Positions 37,152 through 47,490 of a stretch of 64,000 nucleotides of DNA are shown here, piece by piece (position 1 is the stretch's first letter; every line of letters starts with the position of its first letter). The stretch comes from Apteryx mantelli (lineage: Eukaryota > Chordata > Aves > Apterygiformes > Apterygidae). Position numbers and translations under genes: made by a program. Under the pieces are notes generated by a model, which did not search any database, was not told the origin of the DNA, and saw only the letters and a program-made list of their open reading frames with translations. The stretch is from positions 8,973,501-9,037,500 of the forward strand of contig NC_090001.1 in NCBI RefSeq assembly GCF_036417845.1. The letters are read 5' to 3'.

Positions 37152-37832
37152 TCATGCTAATTTAGCCTTAATGGTTCTATTCATCCTTTCTACCTGCCCC
37201 AAGGACTGAGGGTGGTAGGGTGTATGTAATTCTCTATGGATTCCTATCATTTGATATAGTTTTTCTAAGTTTCCAGCTGAAAAATGAGAACCCCTGTCCA
37301 AATTTACAGTTTCCAGTACTCCATATCGTGGAACAATTTCCCTTAATAGAGCCTTAATTACTGTGGCTGTATCTGCCTTGCGAGTAGGAAAGACTTTTAC
37401 CCAACCACTTAGCTGGTCGACAATGACGAGAAGGTGTTTGTAGCCTTCAGCAGGTGAGAGATCAGCAGAATCGATTTGTAGGCGCTGGAAAGGGAAATAT
37501 GCCCACGGGCAACTTCCTTGCTCAGTTTTTGGTCGAGTAGCATTACACTTCTGGCACCTCAAGCAGGTGGTGGTTATGCATTTTGCAACAGCATAAACTC
37601 CTGGAGCTGCCTGGTTTTGTAAGAGTTGTGAGGCCATAGCTGACAGTCCTCAGTGTCCACAATCATGGTACCACCTAGCTGTGAGGAGTACATACCTCGC
37701 TGGAAGGATGCGTTTATTACCTATGGTCCAAATTCCTCCATCGCTTTCAGTTGCTTCCCATTTTCTCCAGTCTTCTTTTTCCTTCTTTGGTATGTCTTCA
37801 TAATTTTTGCTGCGCTTAATATGTTTGGCCAT
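37152..37832 (-). pseudogene. ERV integrase domain, C-terminally truncated
   Basis: Two open stretches in one frame (37,832-37,650 and 37,637-37,152) are separated by a stop near 37,650. The zinc-binding part shows 'HDCGH' and, later, 'CLRCQKC'. The catalytic core keeps D ('QIDSAD'), D ('NLDRGSHF') and E ('GQVERMNRT'), with exactly 35 residues between the second D and the E. Homology ends right after the core helix, so the C-terminal DNA-binding domain is missing. The role in the living virus was joining viral DNA to the host genome. It is inactive here. Confidence 0.88.
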
Positions 37833-37870
37833 TCTTGTGTGAGTTCTGTGTTAGTTATAGAAAAGGGTTA

Positions 37871-39697
37871 TCAGGTGGCCGCTTTGGCTGCTCTGTCCGC
37901 TAGATTATTCCCTTGTGCCACATCAGACACTTCTCTTGTATGGGCCGGGCAATATATAACGGCAATTTTTTTAGGGAGTTCAATTGCCTTGAACAACCCT
38001 TGCACTTCTTGTGCATTAGCAATCACCTTCCCAGCCGATGTAAAGAATCCTCTCTCCTTCCACAGCATTCCTCTGGCATGACATACCCCAAAAGCTTATT
38101 TAGAGTCAGTATACACGTTGATTCGCAGGTTTTCTCCCAACCTCATGGCTTGTGCAAGAGCTATGAGTTCTGCCCCTTGAGCACTAATGGATGGGGGCAA
38201 AGGGCCACCTTCGAGTACTTCGAAGAGGCTGGTAACAACATACCCTGAATGTCGTTTTCCATTCAGGTAGTAAGATGAACCTTGAGCGAAGAGGACTCGA
38301 TCCAGATTTTCGAGGGGTGCATCTTTAAGGTCCTCTCAGGGTTTACTGGAGCTGATAATCACCTGTTCACAGGAGTGGTGTCGTTCCCCGTCTTCAGGTA
38401 GAGGCAATAGTGTAGCTGGATTTAAAACGTTGCACCTTTTTCAGGTTACATTATCTGCATGTAGAATCATAAGTTCATATCGGTGGGCTCTCTGTGGTGA
38501 CAGTGCCTGGGTAGCACATTGCTTTAGCAATAACTCTACTGCATGAGATACGTACACAGTCACCGGATGGCCCCAAATTACGGGCCGCGCCTTTTCGATA
38601 ATGGCTGCAGTTGCAGCTATTGCTCTAATACACCCCGGAGTACCTTTAGCTACCGAATCTAACTGGGTTGAGTAACAGGCTACTGGTCTGCAATGAGGGC
38701 CGAACGTCTGAGTGAGCACTCCGCTTGCTACTCCTGGTCGTTCATGGGCAAACAGTTCAAAGTCTTTTCTATAATCTGGTAACCCTAATGCTGGAGCCAA
38801 AGTCAAGGCCTTTTTCACAGACATAAAAGCTTTTTCTCATTCTGAACTCCAGGCCAGTGGTTCCACCTCTTCTCTCTTTCTTGCCTGGACTAGGGGGTTC
38901 ATAATTTCTTCTAGTCCAGGAATCCATGGTCTGCAGAATCCCACAGCCCCTAAAAATCCCCTGAACTGTCTCTTAGTTACTGGGCGTGGTAACTCGAGAA
39001 CTGCTGTCACTCGATCTGGATCAATTAGTCTGTGTCCTTTTTTCAAAATAAAACCTAAATAGTTTACTTCCTGTTGACACAGCTGGAGCTTGGATAGGGA
39101 TGCGTGGTGCCCTTTTTCTGCTAAGGCAGTACATAAGGAAACGGTGTCCCTCAAACATGTTTCATAATTTCTACTGGCTAACAATAAATCATCGACATAT
39201 TGTATTAGCACTGATTCTTTTGGAAGCTCCATGTCTTCCAAATCGTTTTTAAGTATTCACGAAAATATAGTTGGAGACCCAGGAAATCCCTGTGGCAATC
39301 GAGTCCAGGTTAACTGCTGTCCTTTCCAGGCAAAGGCAAAGAGTTCTCGACTATCTTCAGCTATCGGTATACTGAAAAAGGCTGCCGTTAGGTCAATTGC
39401 AGTGAAACACACTGCCCAGTGCGGTATTTGCAACAATACAGTCAAAGAGTCAGGAACCACTGGGTGAGGAGCAATTACGTATCGATTAATAGCTCTCAAG
39501 TCTTCTACAAATCGATAGTCTGGGTCACCATCGGAATCTCGCCTATTCTTTCTAACTGCTAAAATTGGGGGATTATACGGAGATTCACAGGTTCGTAGAA
39601 TACCTGATTTTAGATAATAGTCTCTCTGTCTTGGGATACTCCTTTCTGCCTCCTCTGGAATGACAGGACCTAACCTAATGCTAACTTTGCTCCCCAC
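37871..39697 (-). pseudogene. ERV reverse transcriptase and RNase H
   Basis: The reverse transcriptase palm and fingers lie in 39,697-39,260, with 'LPQGFPGSPTIFS' at the end. After an in-frame TGA (39,257-39,259) the same frame continues with 'QYVDDLLLA', the catalytic YxDD box, down to 38,840. The connection domain follows after another TGA (38,837-38,839). RNase H follows to 37,871, with further stops near 38,441, 38,350 and inside the 'YTDSK' motif. The first RNase H aspartate position reads Q ('AQGSSYY'). The N-terminus starts directly after nucleocapsid sequence, so protease is deleted. Confidence 0.88.
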
Positions 39698-40929
39698 AAT
39701 AATGGCAGGGTCCTCTCAATCCCGGTTGTCCGTCTTGTACATTCTGACTCCACCTTTCTCCCCCAAGTCTTCCTCGGCCTCTACCCCTGTTCCCCGCAAT
39801 ACCACCTCTCAGTACTGGCACCAGCATACTGACCTCCTCTTTTCTCTGTTGCTGCTTCTCCTTAGCTTTTTTCTCCTCCCTTCCATTATATACAAAGGTA
39901 GCCAAGCACACTATTTTGTCCATGGATTTTCCTGGCCGATCGGGAATATGCAAAGAGAAATATTTTTTATATCTAGTGATATTTCATCTATGTAAGTAGA
40001 AACCACTAGGAGTCTGTTAGCCTCTGCCTCTGGCTCATTCCCTCCCCCAAACATTCTAATTTGCTTAAACAATTTGGACAGAAATGCCGAGGGGTGTTTG
40101 TCAATTTGTTGTTGACACTCCCGGATCTTAGACCAATTTGCAGTTCTCTGTCCGGCCAAACGTATGGCTTCCTCTATACCCTGTTTAGCTAATTGTAACT
40201 GCCAATAATCTGCTTCTATGTTATGATCCCATCTGGGATCCGCAGCTGGCCACGCTGTTTGAGTGGCTGCCACTCCTCCCTCTTCAGCCCAACAACAATT
40301 CGCTTCTAGAATTGCGTGATCCTTGTTGGGAGTGAACAGGGCTTCAAGAAGCATCTGCACATCCCCCCAAGTGGGATTATATGTGCGAAATATTTCCCTT
40401 ACTACTTGCAAAACCTTTTCCAGATCCTCCCTAAGCCTGGGAGTTTGTTGAGCGGGGCTGCTCCTCTCACAGGAATGACTTGCAAAGGGTCTTGAAAGGC
40501 AGAAGTGGAAGGCAAGGGGCAGTATAGAGAAGCTGAAGCAGAGGGTAGCGCATAGGGTGGAGCGGTTTCCACAAGCGTTCTAGCACCTGCACTACTTCCA
40601 GTATTCTGGGAAGAAACTTTCCTCTCGTTTTTAGACGTCTCCTTTTTTCTAGTGAACACCCAGTTATCGCATGCATACCAATAATGCATTTGTCCCAGGA
40701 ATCTGTCTTCTGGGCGATGCTGTAAAAAGGTCAGTTCTTGTTGGTCCAAAGTCCCCTGTGGTGGCCACCGTTCAGCAGGGCTGCCCTCCTGGGTAAGGAG
40801 GGGCCAGTCTTCCTGGCACAAGGTCACTAGCTTCTTTTTTCCTAACCCTACGGTACTGTCAGTCATTCTCCAGTTTTCCAGTACCTCGGCTAAGGGTGTC
40901 CCCTTCTCTACGCCGGGTACATTTCCCAT
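39681..40929 (-). pseudogene. ERV gag, internally deleted
   Basis: The ATG at 40,929-40,927 starts with M-G, a myristoylation signal, then 'KGTPLAEVLENW', typical of gamma-type matrix. Matrix and a proline-rich middle run to about 40,450. The N-terminal half of capsid is missing, and the frame changes near 40,410. The C-terminal capsid carries 'YNPTWGDVQMLLEALF' and the major homology region 'HPSAFLSKLFKQ'. The basic nucleocapsid begins a zinc knuckle, 'CHYCGE', which is cut off at about 39,690 by the deletion that joins it to pol. An in-frame extension upstream of the ATG reaches 41,124. Confidence 0.88.
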
Positions 40930-41179
40930 GTGTATCGGAGTCTTGTGGTGCACCTTCTGCTGATCAGGCTGCGCATTCCCCCTTCCAGATGGGTTGAGAT
41001 GGGACTTGAATCCTCTCAAATCCCGGAGTTGGGACTCGAACCCACTCTCCCCAAAATTTAGAGGCGGAATTTGAAAACACACCAGTCGGTACCTCCCCTC
41101 ACCAAAGCTCCTAGGTGAACTCACCTGCTGCCGGCCGTTGGAAGTTTGGAGATAAGAGGATCCGATGGTGGTTGCCTAG

Positions 41180-41197
41180 AGTCCCATCTGGGGTGCC
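41180..41197 (-). other. ERV primer-binding site, tRNA-Arg-like
   Basis: The minus strand reads TGGCACCCCAGATGGGAC next to the LTR. Its complement has the form of a tRNA 3' end ('...gtcccatctggggtgCCA'). It best fits the tRNA-Arg (CCU) acceptor and T-arm in my memory. The isoacceptor is an inference. Confidence 0.6.
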
Positions 41198-41213
41198 AAA
41201 CCGTTAGGGAAAT

Positions 41214-41570
41214 TGTTCAATCCAGTGTCCCTAACAGGGTTGGACTCTAGGTTTCTGCTTTATCCAAAAGATACAAAATAATTCTTTACAAGATGGTTTT
41301 CTTAGTATTACAGCTCGAGCTGGGTGCCTCCTCCGAGGGACCCCGAAGGGAAAATTCCCTGGGTATTTATACCCCTACGGCTTAAGTGCTTTGCCCATTC
41401 TCCGATTTCTTGCACCAATGATTGATTGCTCGACAAGTAGTAGCATCTTCAGTCCTGGTTGGATTCCCCGTTGTCTCCAGGCAGAGTCATGGTACTCACT
41501 AATCATGGCTGAAGCTCTTTTGTTACTTCCTTATCTGCTTGTTCCCTGCTTCTTCCAACTGGCTCAAACA
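41214..41570 (-). mobile_element. ERV 5' LTR
   Basis: On the minus strand it starts TGTTTGAGCC and ends GGATTGAACA, giving short terminal inverted repeats (TGTTTGA / TGTTCAA). 'tataaata' on the minus strand at 41,363-41,371 is a good TATA box, followed by an R-like 'gggtccctcggaggaggca'. An exact AATAAA is not seen. The 3' end lies about 16 bases from the primer site, which is wide, so the true end could be nearer 41,203. Confidence 0.7.
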
Positions 41571-41654
41571 ATTTAGGGAAAAGTTCAGCAATGTACGGGC
41601 TTAGGCTTCAGTAGATTCAGCTCCAAGTGCTAAGCAAATGCTGTTATATGCAAC

Positions 41655-42960
41655 AATCAGGCCCTGAGGCACAAGTGACCTCACAAGCACAAAGAGCAGC
41701 CATGGGCCTAGCACTGCCCTATTAGGGCCTCAGAGCAGTCACACAGGCTACAAAGAGCCGCCACATCACCAGCACTGGCCTCTGAGGGCCTCAGGAGGAA
41801 ACAATCTTCCAACCACAAACAGCAGCCATTTGCCTAGTACTTGCCTATGAGGCGCTGAGGCACAAGTAACCTCACAAGCACAAACAGCAGCCACATGACC
41901 AGTACTGGCCTATGAAGCACTGAGATGGACGTTACCTCACAACCACAAACAGCAGCCATTTCCTAGCATGAGCGTATCAGGCAATGAGGAAGACCTGACC
42001 TGACAACACCAAATAGCAGCCACATGAGCAGCACTGGCCTATCAGGCATTGAGCCACAAGTGACCTCACAAACAGCAGCCACCTGACCAGCACTGGCCTA
42101 TCAGGCACTGAGACAGAAGTGACCTCACAAACACAAACAGAGCCATGGGCCTACCAATGGCCTATCAGGCATTGAGGCACAAGTGACCTCACAACCACAA
42201 ACAGCAGACATGGGCCTAGTACTGGCCTATCAGGCACTGAGGAACAAGTGACCTCACAACCACAAACAGGAACCACATGACCAGCACTGGCCTATCAGGC
42301 ACTCAGGCAACAGTGACCTCAGAACTAGAAGCATCAACAAAATGACCAGCATTGACCTATCAGGCACTCAGGCAACAGTGACCTCAGAACTAGAAGCATC
42401 AACAAAATGACCAGCATTGACCTATCAGGCACTCAGGCAACAGTGACCTCACAACCACAAACAGCAGCCGCATGACCAGCACTGGCCTATCAGGCACTGA
42501 AGCATAAGTGACCTCACAAGCACAAAAGCAGCAATGTGCTTGATGCTGTCTAAGCAGGCACTGAAGCAAAAGTCACCTCACAAGTACAAAAAGGAGCAAT
42601 GGGGCTGCTGGTGGACGAGCAGATCCTGAGGCCAAAGGACTCCACAAACACAAACAGGAGCAATCTGCATTGAGCTGGACTGTCAGGTGCTGAGGCTAAA
42701 GTGACCTTGCAGGCTGCCATGAAGCCGTATATCTGCTCCTGGCCTGTTAGCGACTGAGGCACAACTGACCTAAACAAGCACAAACAGCAGCAATGGGCCT
42801 GCTCCCCGTTTCTGAGGCACTGAGACACAAGGCACCTCACCATCATCACCAAAGCTATGCGCATGCTGTTGGCCTACCAGCTTCAGAGGCACAACTCACC
42901 TCACAAGCACAAATGGCATCGATGTGCATGCTGCTGCCCTATCTGGGACTGAGTCACAAG
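41655..42960 (-). repeat. Minisatellite, about 65-bp unit, right array
   Basis: Roughly twenty units of 'caagtgacctcacaa...', then 'agcagccatg', then 'cagcactggcctatcaggc'. They are the reverse complement of the units at 36,021-36,730. Two adjacent units, 42,301-42,365 and 42,366-42,430, are identical over 65 bp. Units become more irregular towards 42,960. Confidence 0.92.
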
Positions 42961-43091
42961 GGATCTGAAAAGTGCAAACCTTCACAGAGGACAAGCTCAC
43001 CTGGGCCACTCGCATGTCTCTTGATTATGCTGTTATCTCTCCATACAGAACAGTCTTCTGCAAACAGCTTTCATCTCCTGGCAAGACTCTC

Positions 43092-43633
43092 TGAAATCAC
43101 AATACAAGTGTGAGTTACACTTAGCAAAATAGAGCAATTGCAGTATCAGTTCAATCACAATACCAGTGTGATCCCCATTACTGGTCTCTATCCTGTGCTC
43201 ACCATCACAACGCTGGGCATCCCCAGTCGCCGGGAAGGAAGACATGGGATGAAACCAGATCAGTCACATTGCTCTCTTCCAGGTTCTTTTGCTAGTTGTT
43301 CAGTTTTTATAGTCTGTGTTGGGCTGAGCCACGAATACGCTCCCCCCCATGCTGGTCTGGCTAACTGAGGGAGACATTCACACTCTTTTGATGAACTCAG
43401 GGGAAAACACTGACACCAGCTGATCCACTCAGTTGGGCTGCAGTCACTTGAGCCACTCAACTGACATAGCTCTTTATCTAAAACCAAGGTTACCTTCCAG
43501 TCGTGGTCTCCTTTGTGTTGAGATAAAGTCACCTTTCTGTGCAACAGCTGTGGTCAGTCACACCCTACCTTATCCCCTGAGCTCCATGAGCACATCACCC
43601 CTGCCTATCTCCCCTGAGCCTTCTTCCATTGTA
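43092..43633 (-). mobile_element. LTR-like segment upstream of OR3
   Basis: Same 542-bp segment as at 15,697-16,238, with the same TATA-like site on the minus strand. Confidence 0.35.
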
Positions 43634-43987
43634 GGGGTTTATTGGTTGGTCCAAGTGCTATATTCCTCTCTCCTCCTGGTAAACTGAGAATATTCCCACT
43701 GGGTCACCGAACTGAGTCTCCTTAGCTCAGCTCATGGAGGACAAAACCCTCCTACCCCCACCAAAGAACTGGAAATGTTTGTCACCTTCCTCCATTTACA
43801 CCCCCCAGCAGAGCAGCACTGACTCCTCTGGAAATCGTTAGCAGAGGCCCCTGCTCTGCATGGCACACTCAGGCAGCACAAAGCGGAGCTCGAGCCGGGG
43901 AGCTGAACGAAGGTAAAGGAGAGAGGCAAAGTGGGAGGTTCTGTGAGGAAGGCAAAGGGTTTGTCTCCCAGAAGACTGCTCTAATTT

Positions 43988-44575
43988 GCCTATGACCGCT
44001 ACCTGGCCATCTGCAAACCCCTGCACTACGGGACCATCATGAGCAGCAGAGCTTGTGTCAAGATGGCAGCAGCTGCCTGGGCCAGTGGTTTTCTCAATGC
44101 TCTCCTGCACACTGCTAACACATTTTCCATACCACTGTGCCAAGGCAATGTTGTGGAGCAGTTCTTTTGTGAAATCCCCCAGATCCTCAAGCTCTCCTGC
44201 TCAGACTCCTACCTCAGGGAAGTTGGGCTTGTTGTGGTTAGTGCCTGTTTAGCCTTTGGGTGTTTTGTTTTCATTGTGCTGTCCTACGTGCAGATCTTCA
44301 CAGCTGTGCTGAGGATCCCCTCTGAGCAGGGCCGGCACAAAGCCTTCTCCATGTGCCTCCCGCACCTGGCCGTGGTCTCCCTGTTTGTCAGTACTGGCTT
44401 GTTTGCCTACCTGAAGCCCCCCTCCCTCTCCTCCCCAGCTTTGGATCTGGTGGTGGCTGTTCTCTATGCAGTGGTGCCTCCAACAGTGAACCCCCTCATC
44501 TACAGCATGAGGAACAAGGAGCTCAAGGACGCACTGAAGAAGCTGGTTCAACCGGTACTACTTCAGCAGCAATAA
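43988..44575 (+). pseudogene. Olfactory receptor pseudogene (OR3), 5' half deleted
   Basis: Coding sequence resumes at the 'AYDRYLAIC' motif after TM3 and stays open to TAA at 44,573-44,575. It includes 'KAFSMCLPHL' and 'NPLIYSMRN' and the same C-tail end ('QQ') as OR1. TM1-TM3, the ATG and the splice acceptor are gone. The intron sequence '...tctaatttg' joins directly to 'cctatgaccgctac'. Compared with OR1 about 397 bp are missing (16,590 to 16,987), with at most 1-2 bases of homology at the joint. An internal Met at 44,039 would give only 178 residues starting in loop 2/TM4, which cannot form a receptor. The remaining part is well preserved, so the loss looks recent. Confidence 0.95.
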
Positions 44576-46139
44576 GCTGCCCATCTCTCCTCACAAGCGA
44601 TTTCCAATTTACCTCAGGCAACTCTTGTGCTTTGGGCATTCTATCTGTGATCGTCATTTGTACACAAATATTTGAATTCATCCCACTTCTCCAGAGGCAC
44701 AAACCCTGTCTGCCAAATTGATTAGTCAGTGGGGACTGCATTTGGAGACTGACTCATTGTAATAAAAATGTCCATGTTTTCCCATGATGAAATAATGGAA
44801 ATTGTCAGGGAGGTTGTGAATCTCAGGAGAAGAAATTTTCATCTACCCCTCAGGCTGGTGTACCACCGCTTTGCCTGTTATGCTAAGGACTTAATCTCAG
44901 TAAGCTTTCACATATTTCCCCACATCCTGATTAAACTGATCATTTCTAAAGTCATCTTTGCAGCAGACTCTCTGGACATAGGCACTTTGCCTTGCTTTCC
45001 ACTTTTCCTTCTCTCCTTTCTCTTTATTCATTCAGACACCTCTGCTCTCTCTAGGTGCTGCTCTGAGCTTCAGGGAGTGTAAAGCTTGCCTCATCTTTCA
45101 GGAGGCTAATTGTCTCTTTAGACAATGCCTTAACTGTTTTTTTCCCCTATCAATCTCTCTAAAACATTTCTACTAAGGCTATCCCTTGTGGAAAGTGCAC
45201 CTCCCTGGAGGCAGCCTGGACTTGAAACAGAGTTTAGGAGTTTATTTTGTTTTTCATTCAACTCCATCATCTTTTACTTTTGATGGATCCCAATAATAAA
45301 AAGCCTTCTGTGTCTATTTGCAGCTAGTTCTCGAAGGAAAGTAGGAGGGAATTGGTGCAGAGAGGCTGTAGGATTCGGCTACAGACGTGAGTGGAAGAAA
45401 GGTTCGATTTTAACAAGAGTGAGGTAGGTCCCCAGTGGCTGATGAGAGAAATGGCAGGGCTGGGGAGGCGAGAAGCAAGGCTGTTCGTACATGTCTCCTG
45501 TCAGAAATACTGCTTTTCTCACACATCACAATTCCTTAGGAGACCCTCTGAGTCCCTATGAGCTGGAGAATGTGGATATCACTTATTCTATAGGTTAAGA
45601 ATAATAAAAAACTTTAAAATCCTTTCTTTTTCAGGTGCTCATTGAAATCTTCCTCTTGTAAATCCACTCCTGAAACCTCTCCAATTAGCCACACAAGAAC
45701 TGAAGGAAATTATGGGGATAAACAGGGCTTGTTAAGGCTTTTTGCATTTTAATGACCCCTCGGGTCTATTTGGTACTGAGTTCCTGAACCTCAGATTCTG
45801 AGAGGAGACTGAAGAAACCTCTCAAGAAGTTGAATTCAGAAGCCAGTCCCAAAGTTTCTAGGAGCGTTAATGGGTCCCTGTGAGGGCCATTACTCACAGA
45901 GCCTCCCTGGGGGCTGATTAGAGCAGAAAGTTGTAGGCCCTGATTGCAGGTAGGCAAAGGAAATGTGCAGGTGGCTCTGATGCCAAGTCACCCTTGATGT
46001 GTTTCATCATACAACATGGCCAAGCACTGACACCCAGCCCCTGGGTAGGGTGATCCCTTGCCTCAGACTTTGCCCAGGCCTCTTTGTGGGGGCAGTGTGA
46101 GGGTGGGGGTGTGCAACACTGAGTTAGGGACAACAAGGT

Positions 46140-46480
46140 GGCACTTCCCAGGCCGGCCCTGGGAGTCAGGAGGAGGAAACAAGGCCTCTACTGCCCTTAG
46201 CCTCCACTTCACCAGGATAATGTAGCCCAGGTCCCTCAGCCTCCCTCTATAGGTCATGTGCTGCAGGCAACAGGTGCCATCTTGGCAGACCTCCTCTGGA
46301 CCCTCTCCACGTCCTCCCCGTTCCTCCAGCACTGGGCATCCCACACTGGCACACATGATTCCAGATGTGGCCACGCCAGTGCTGAGTCGAGGGGGACAAT
46401 AGCTGTCCTTGTCTGGGTGGGCAGACACTTCCTCATGCAGCCCCGTATGCAGCTGGCCTCATCTGTGGTGAGCACGCACC
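46140..46480 (-). mobile_element. Old CR1-like fragment (OR3 unit)
   Basis: Reverse-orientation paralogue of 4,440-4,740 and parallel to about 19,140-19,470. Non-coding. Confidence 0.45.
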
Positions 46481-47079
46481 ACAGGCTCATATGGCATCCC
46501 TCGTAACATCCAGGCCCTTCTCCTCAGGGTCACTCCCCCAAGGCAGCACCTGCCGCTTCCCCTTGCACAACTTCAGCAGGCTTCTGTTGGCCTCATCTCC
46601 AAGCTTCTGCAGCTCCCTCTCCACTCAAGCTCCTTTCTGGCAGCTCTGAATGTGTGCGTGCAGATGCCTCATGCCATCTTGCCAGGCCTCTCACAGGATA
46701 ACAGCATGACGAACTGCAGGACACCACAGATAATAAAGGGGGTAGTATTTTAAAGGAAGTGCTGGCAATGGTGGAAATAAGCATGGCAACCATCTCGGAG
46801 AAGGCAAAGGAAGGTACAAAGGCAGCAAAAGCAGGGTCAATTGGGACAGGGTAAAGAGAGGTGGTCTGATTGCAAGGGAGGAGATCAGGGTGGTAAAGGA
46901 GAAGAGCTTGCAAGGTGGAAAAGAGGGGAGTATGCAAAGAAAGGTGAAGCAAATGAAAGCCCAGGGCTATGTGGGGGTACCTGCTAAGCAGCCCTGAATC
47001 TGAACTCCTCTGACCAGAGCAGCACAAGACAGTAAGCAGACTTTTTTCTCCAAGGTCAACAGGAGAAGACCCGGGGTGG

Positions 47080-47490
47080 AAGGAAATGCCAAATGCTTCA
47101 GGCTGGAAGGGACCTCAGGTTGTCTCTAGCCCTACCTCCTTCTCACAGCAGGCTCAGCTATCAGCTCCAACCAGGGTGATGAGGCCTTCAGTCATTTAGA
47201 TCTTGAAAACCTCTGAGGATGGAGATGGCACAAACCCTCTGGGCAACCTGCCCCGGGGCTTCACTGTTTGCATGGGTAAAACGTTGCCGCTTATCCCCAG
47301 CCTGAACCTCTCTTCTTTCAGCTCATGCCCACTGGGCCTCATCCTCCCATGGTGCACAACAGTGAAGAGCCTGGCTCCATCTTCTTGATGACCTCCTGGT
47401 AGGGATGGGCAGGCTGTTAGTTGGTCTGCCCAAAGCCTCCTCTTCTCCGCGCTGAACCAACCCAGCTCCCTCAGCCTCCCACAGTGACAA
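47080..47490 (-). mobile_element. Old CR1-like 3' relic (OR3 unit)
   Basis: Parallel to 20,065-20,470 and reverse of 3,300-3,740. It has the same CR1-tail strings and no frame. Confidence 0.55.

Larger units (their letters stand above)
37150..41570 (-). mobile_element. Defective gammaretrovirus-like endogenous retrovirus
   Basis: On the minus strand the order is 5' LTR, primer-binding site, leader, gag (matrix, part of capsid, part of nucleocapsid), then a deletion of protease and the start of reverse transcriptase, then reverse transcriptase, RNase H and integrase. The element ends inside integrase at about 37,150, with no env and no 3' LTR. Class I (gamma-type) affiliation follows from the matrix start, the capsid major homology region, the YVDD box and an integrase of DD35E type. 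Several in-frame stops look like CGA to TGA changes. It cannot produce a virus. It sits between two inverted arrays of one minisatellite. Confidence 0.9.

Noticed and set aside
41000..41050. tRNA-like T-arm motifs in the ERV leader as a tRNA gene or SINE
   Set aside because: No cloverleaf, anticodon arm or A box could be placed around them.
41655..42960. CRISPR-like array
   Set aside because: The repeats are contiguous 65-bp diverged units without spacers, in a vertebrate genome: a minisatellite.
44039..44575. OR3 as a functional short receptor from an internal Met
   Set aside because: It lacks TM1-TM3 and the splice acceptor and cannot form a seven-helix receptor.
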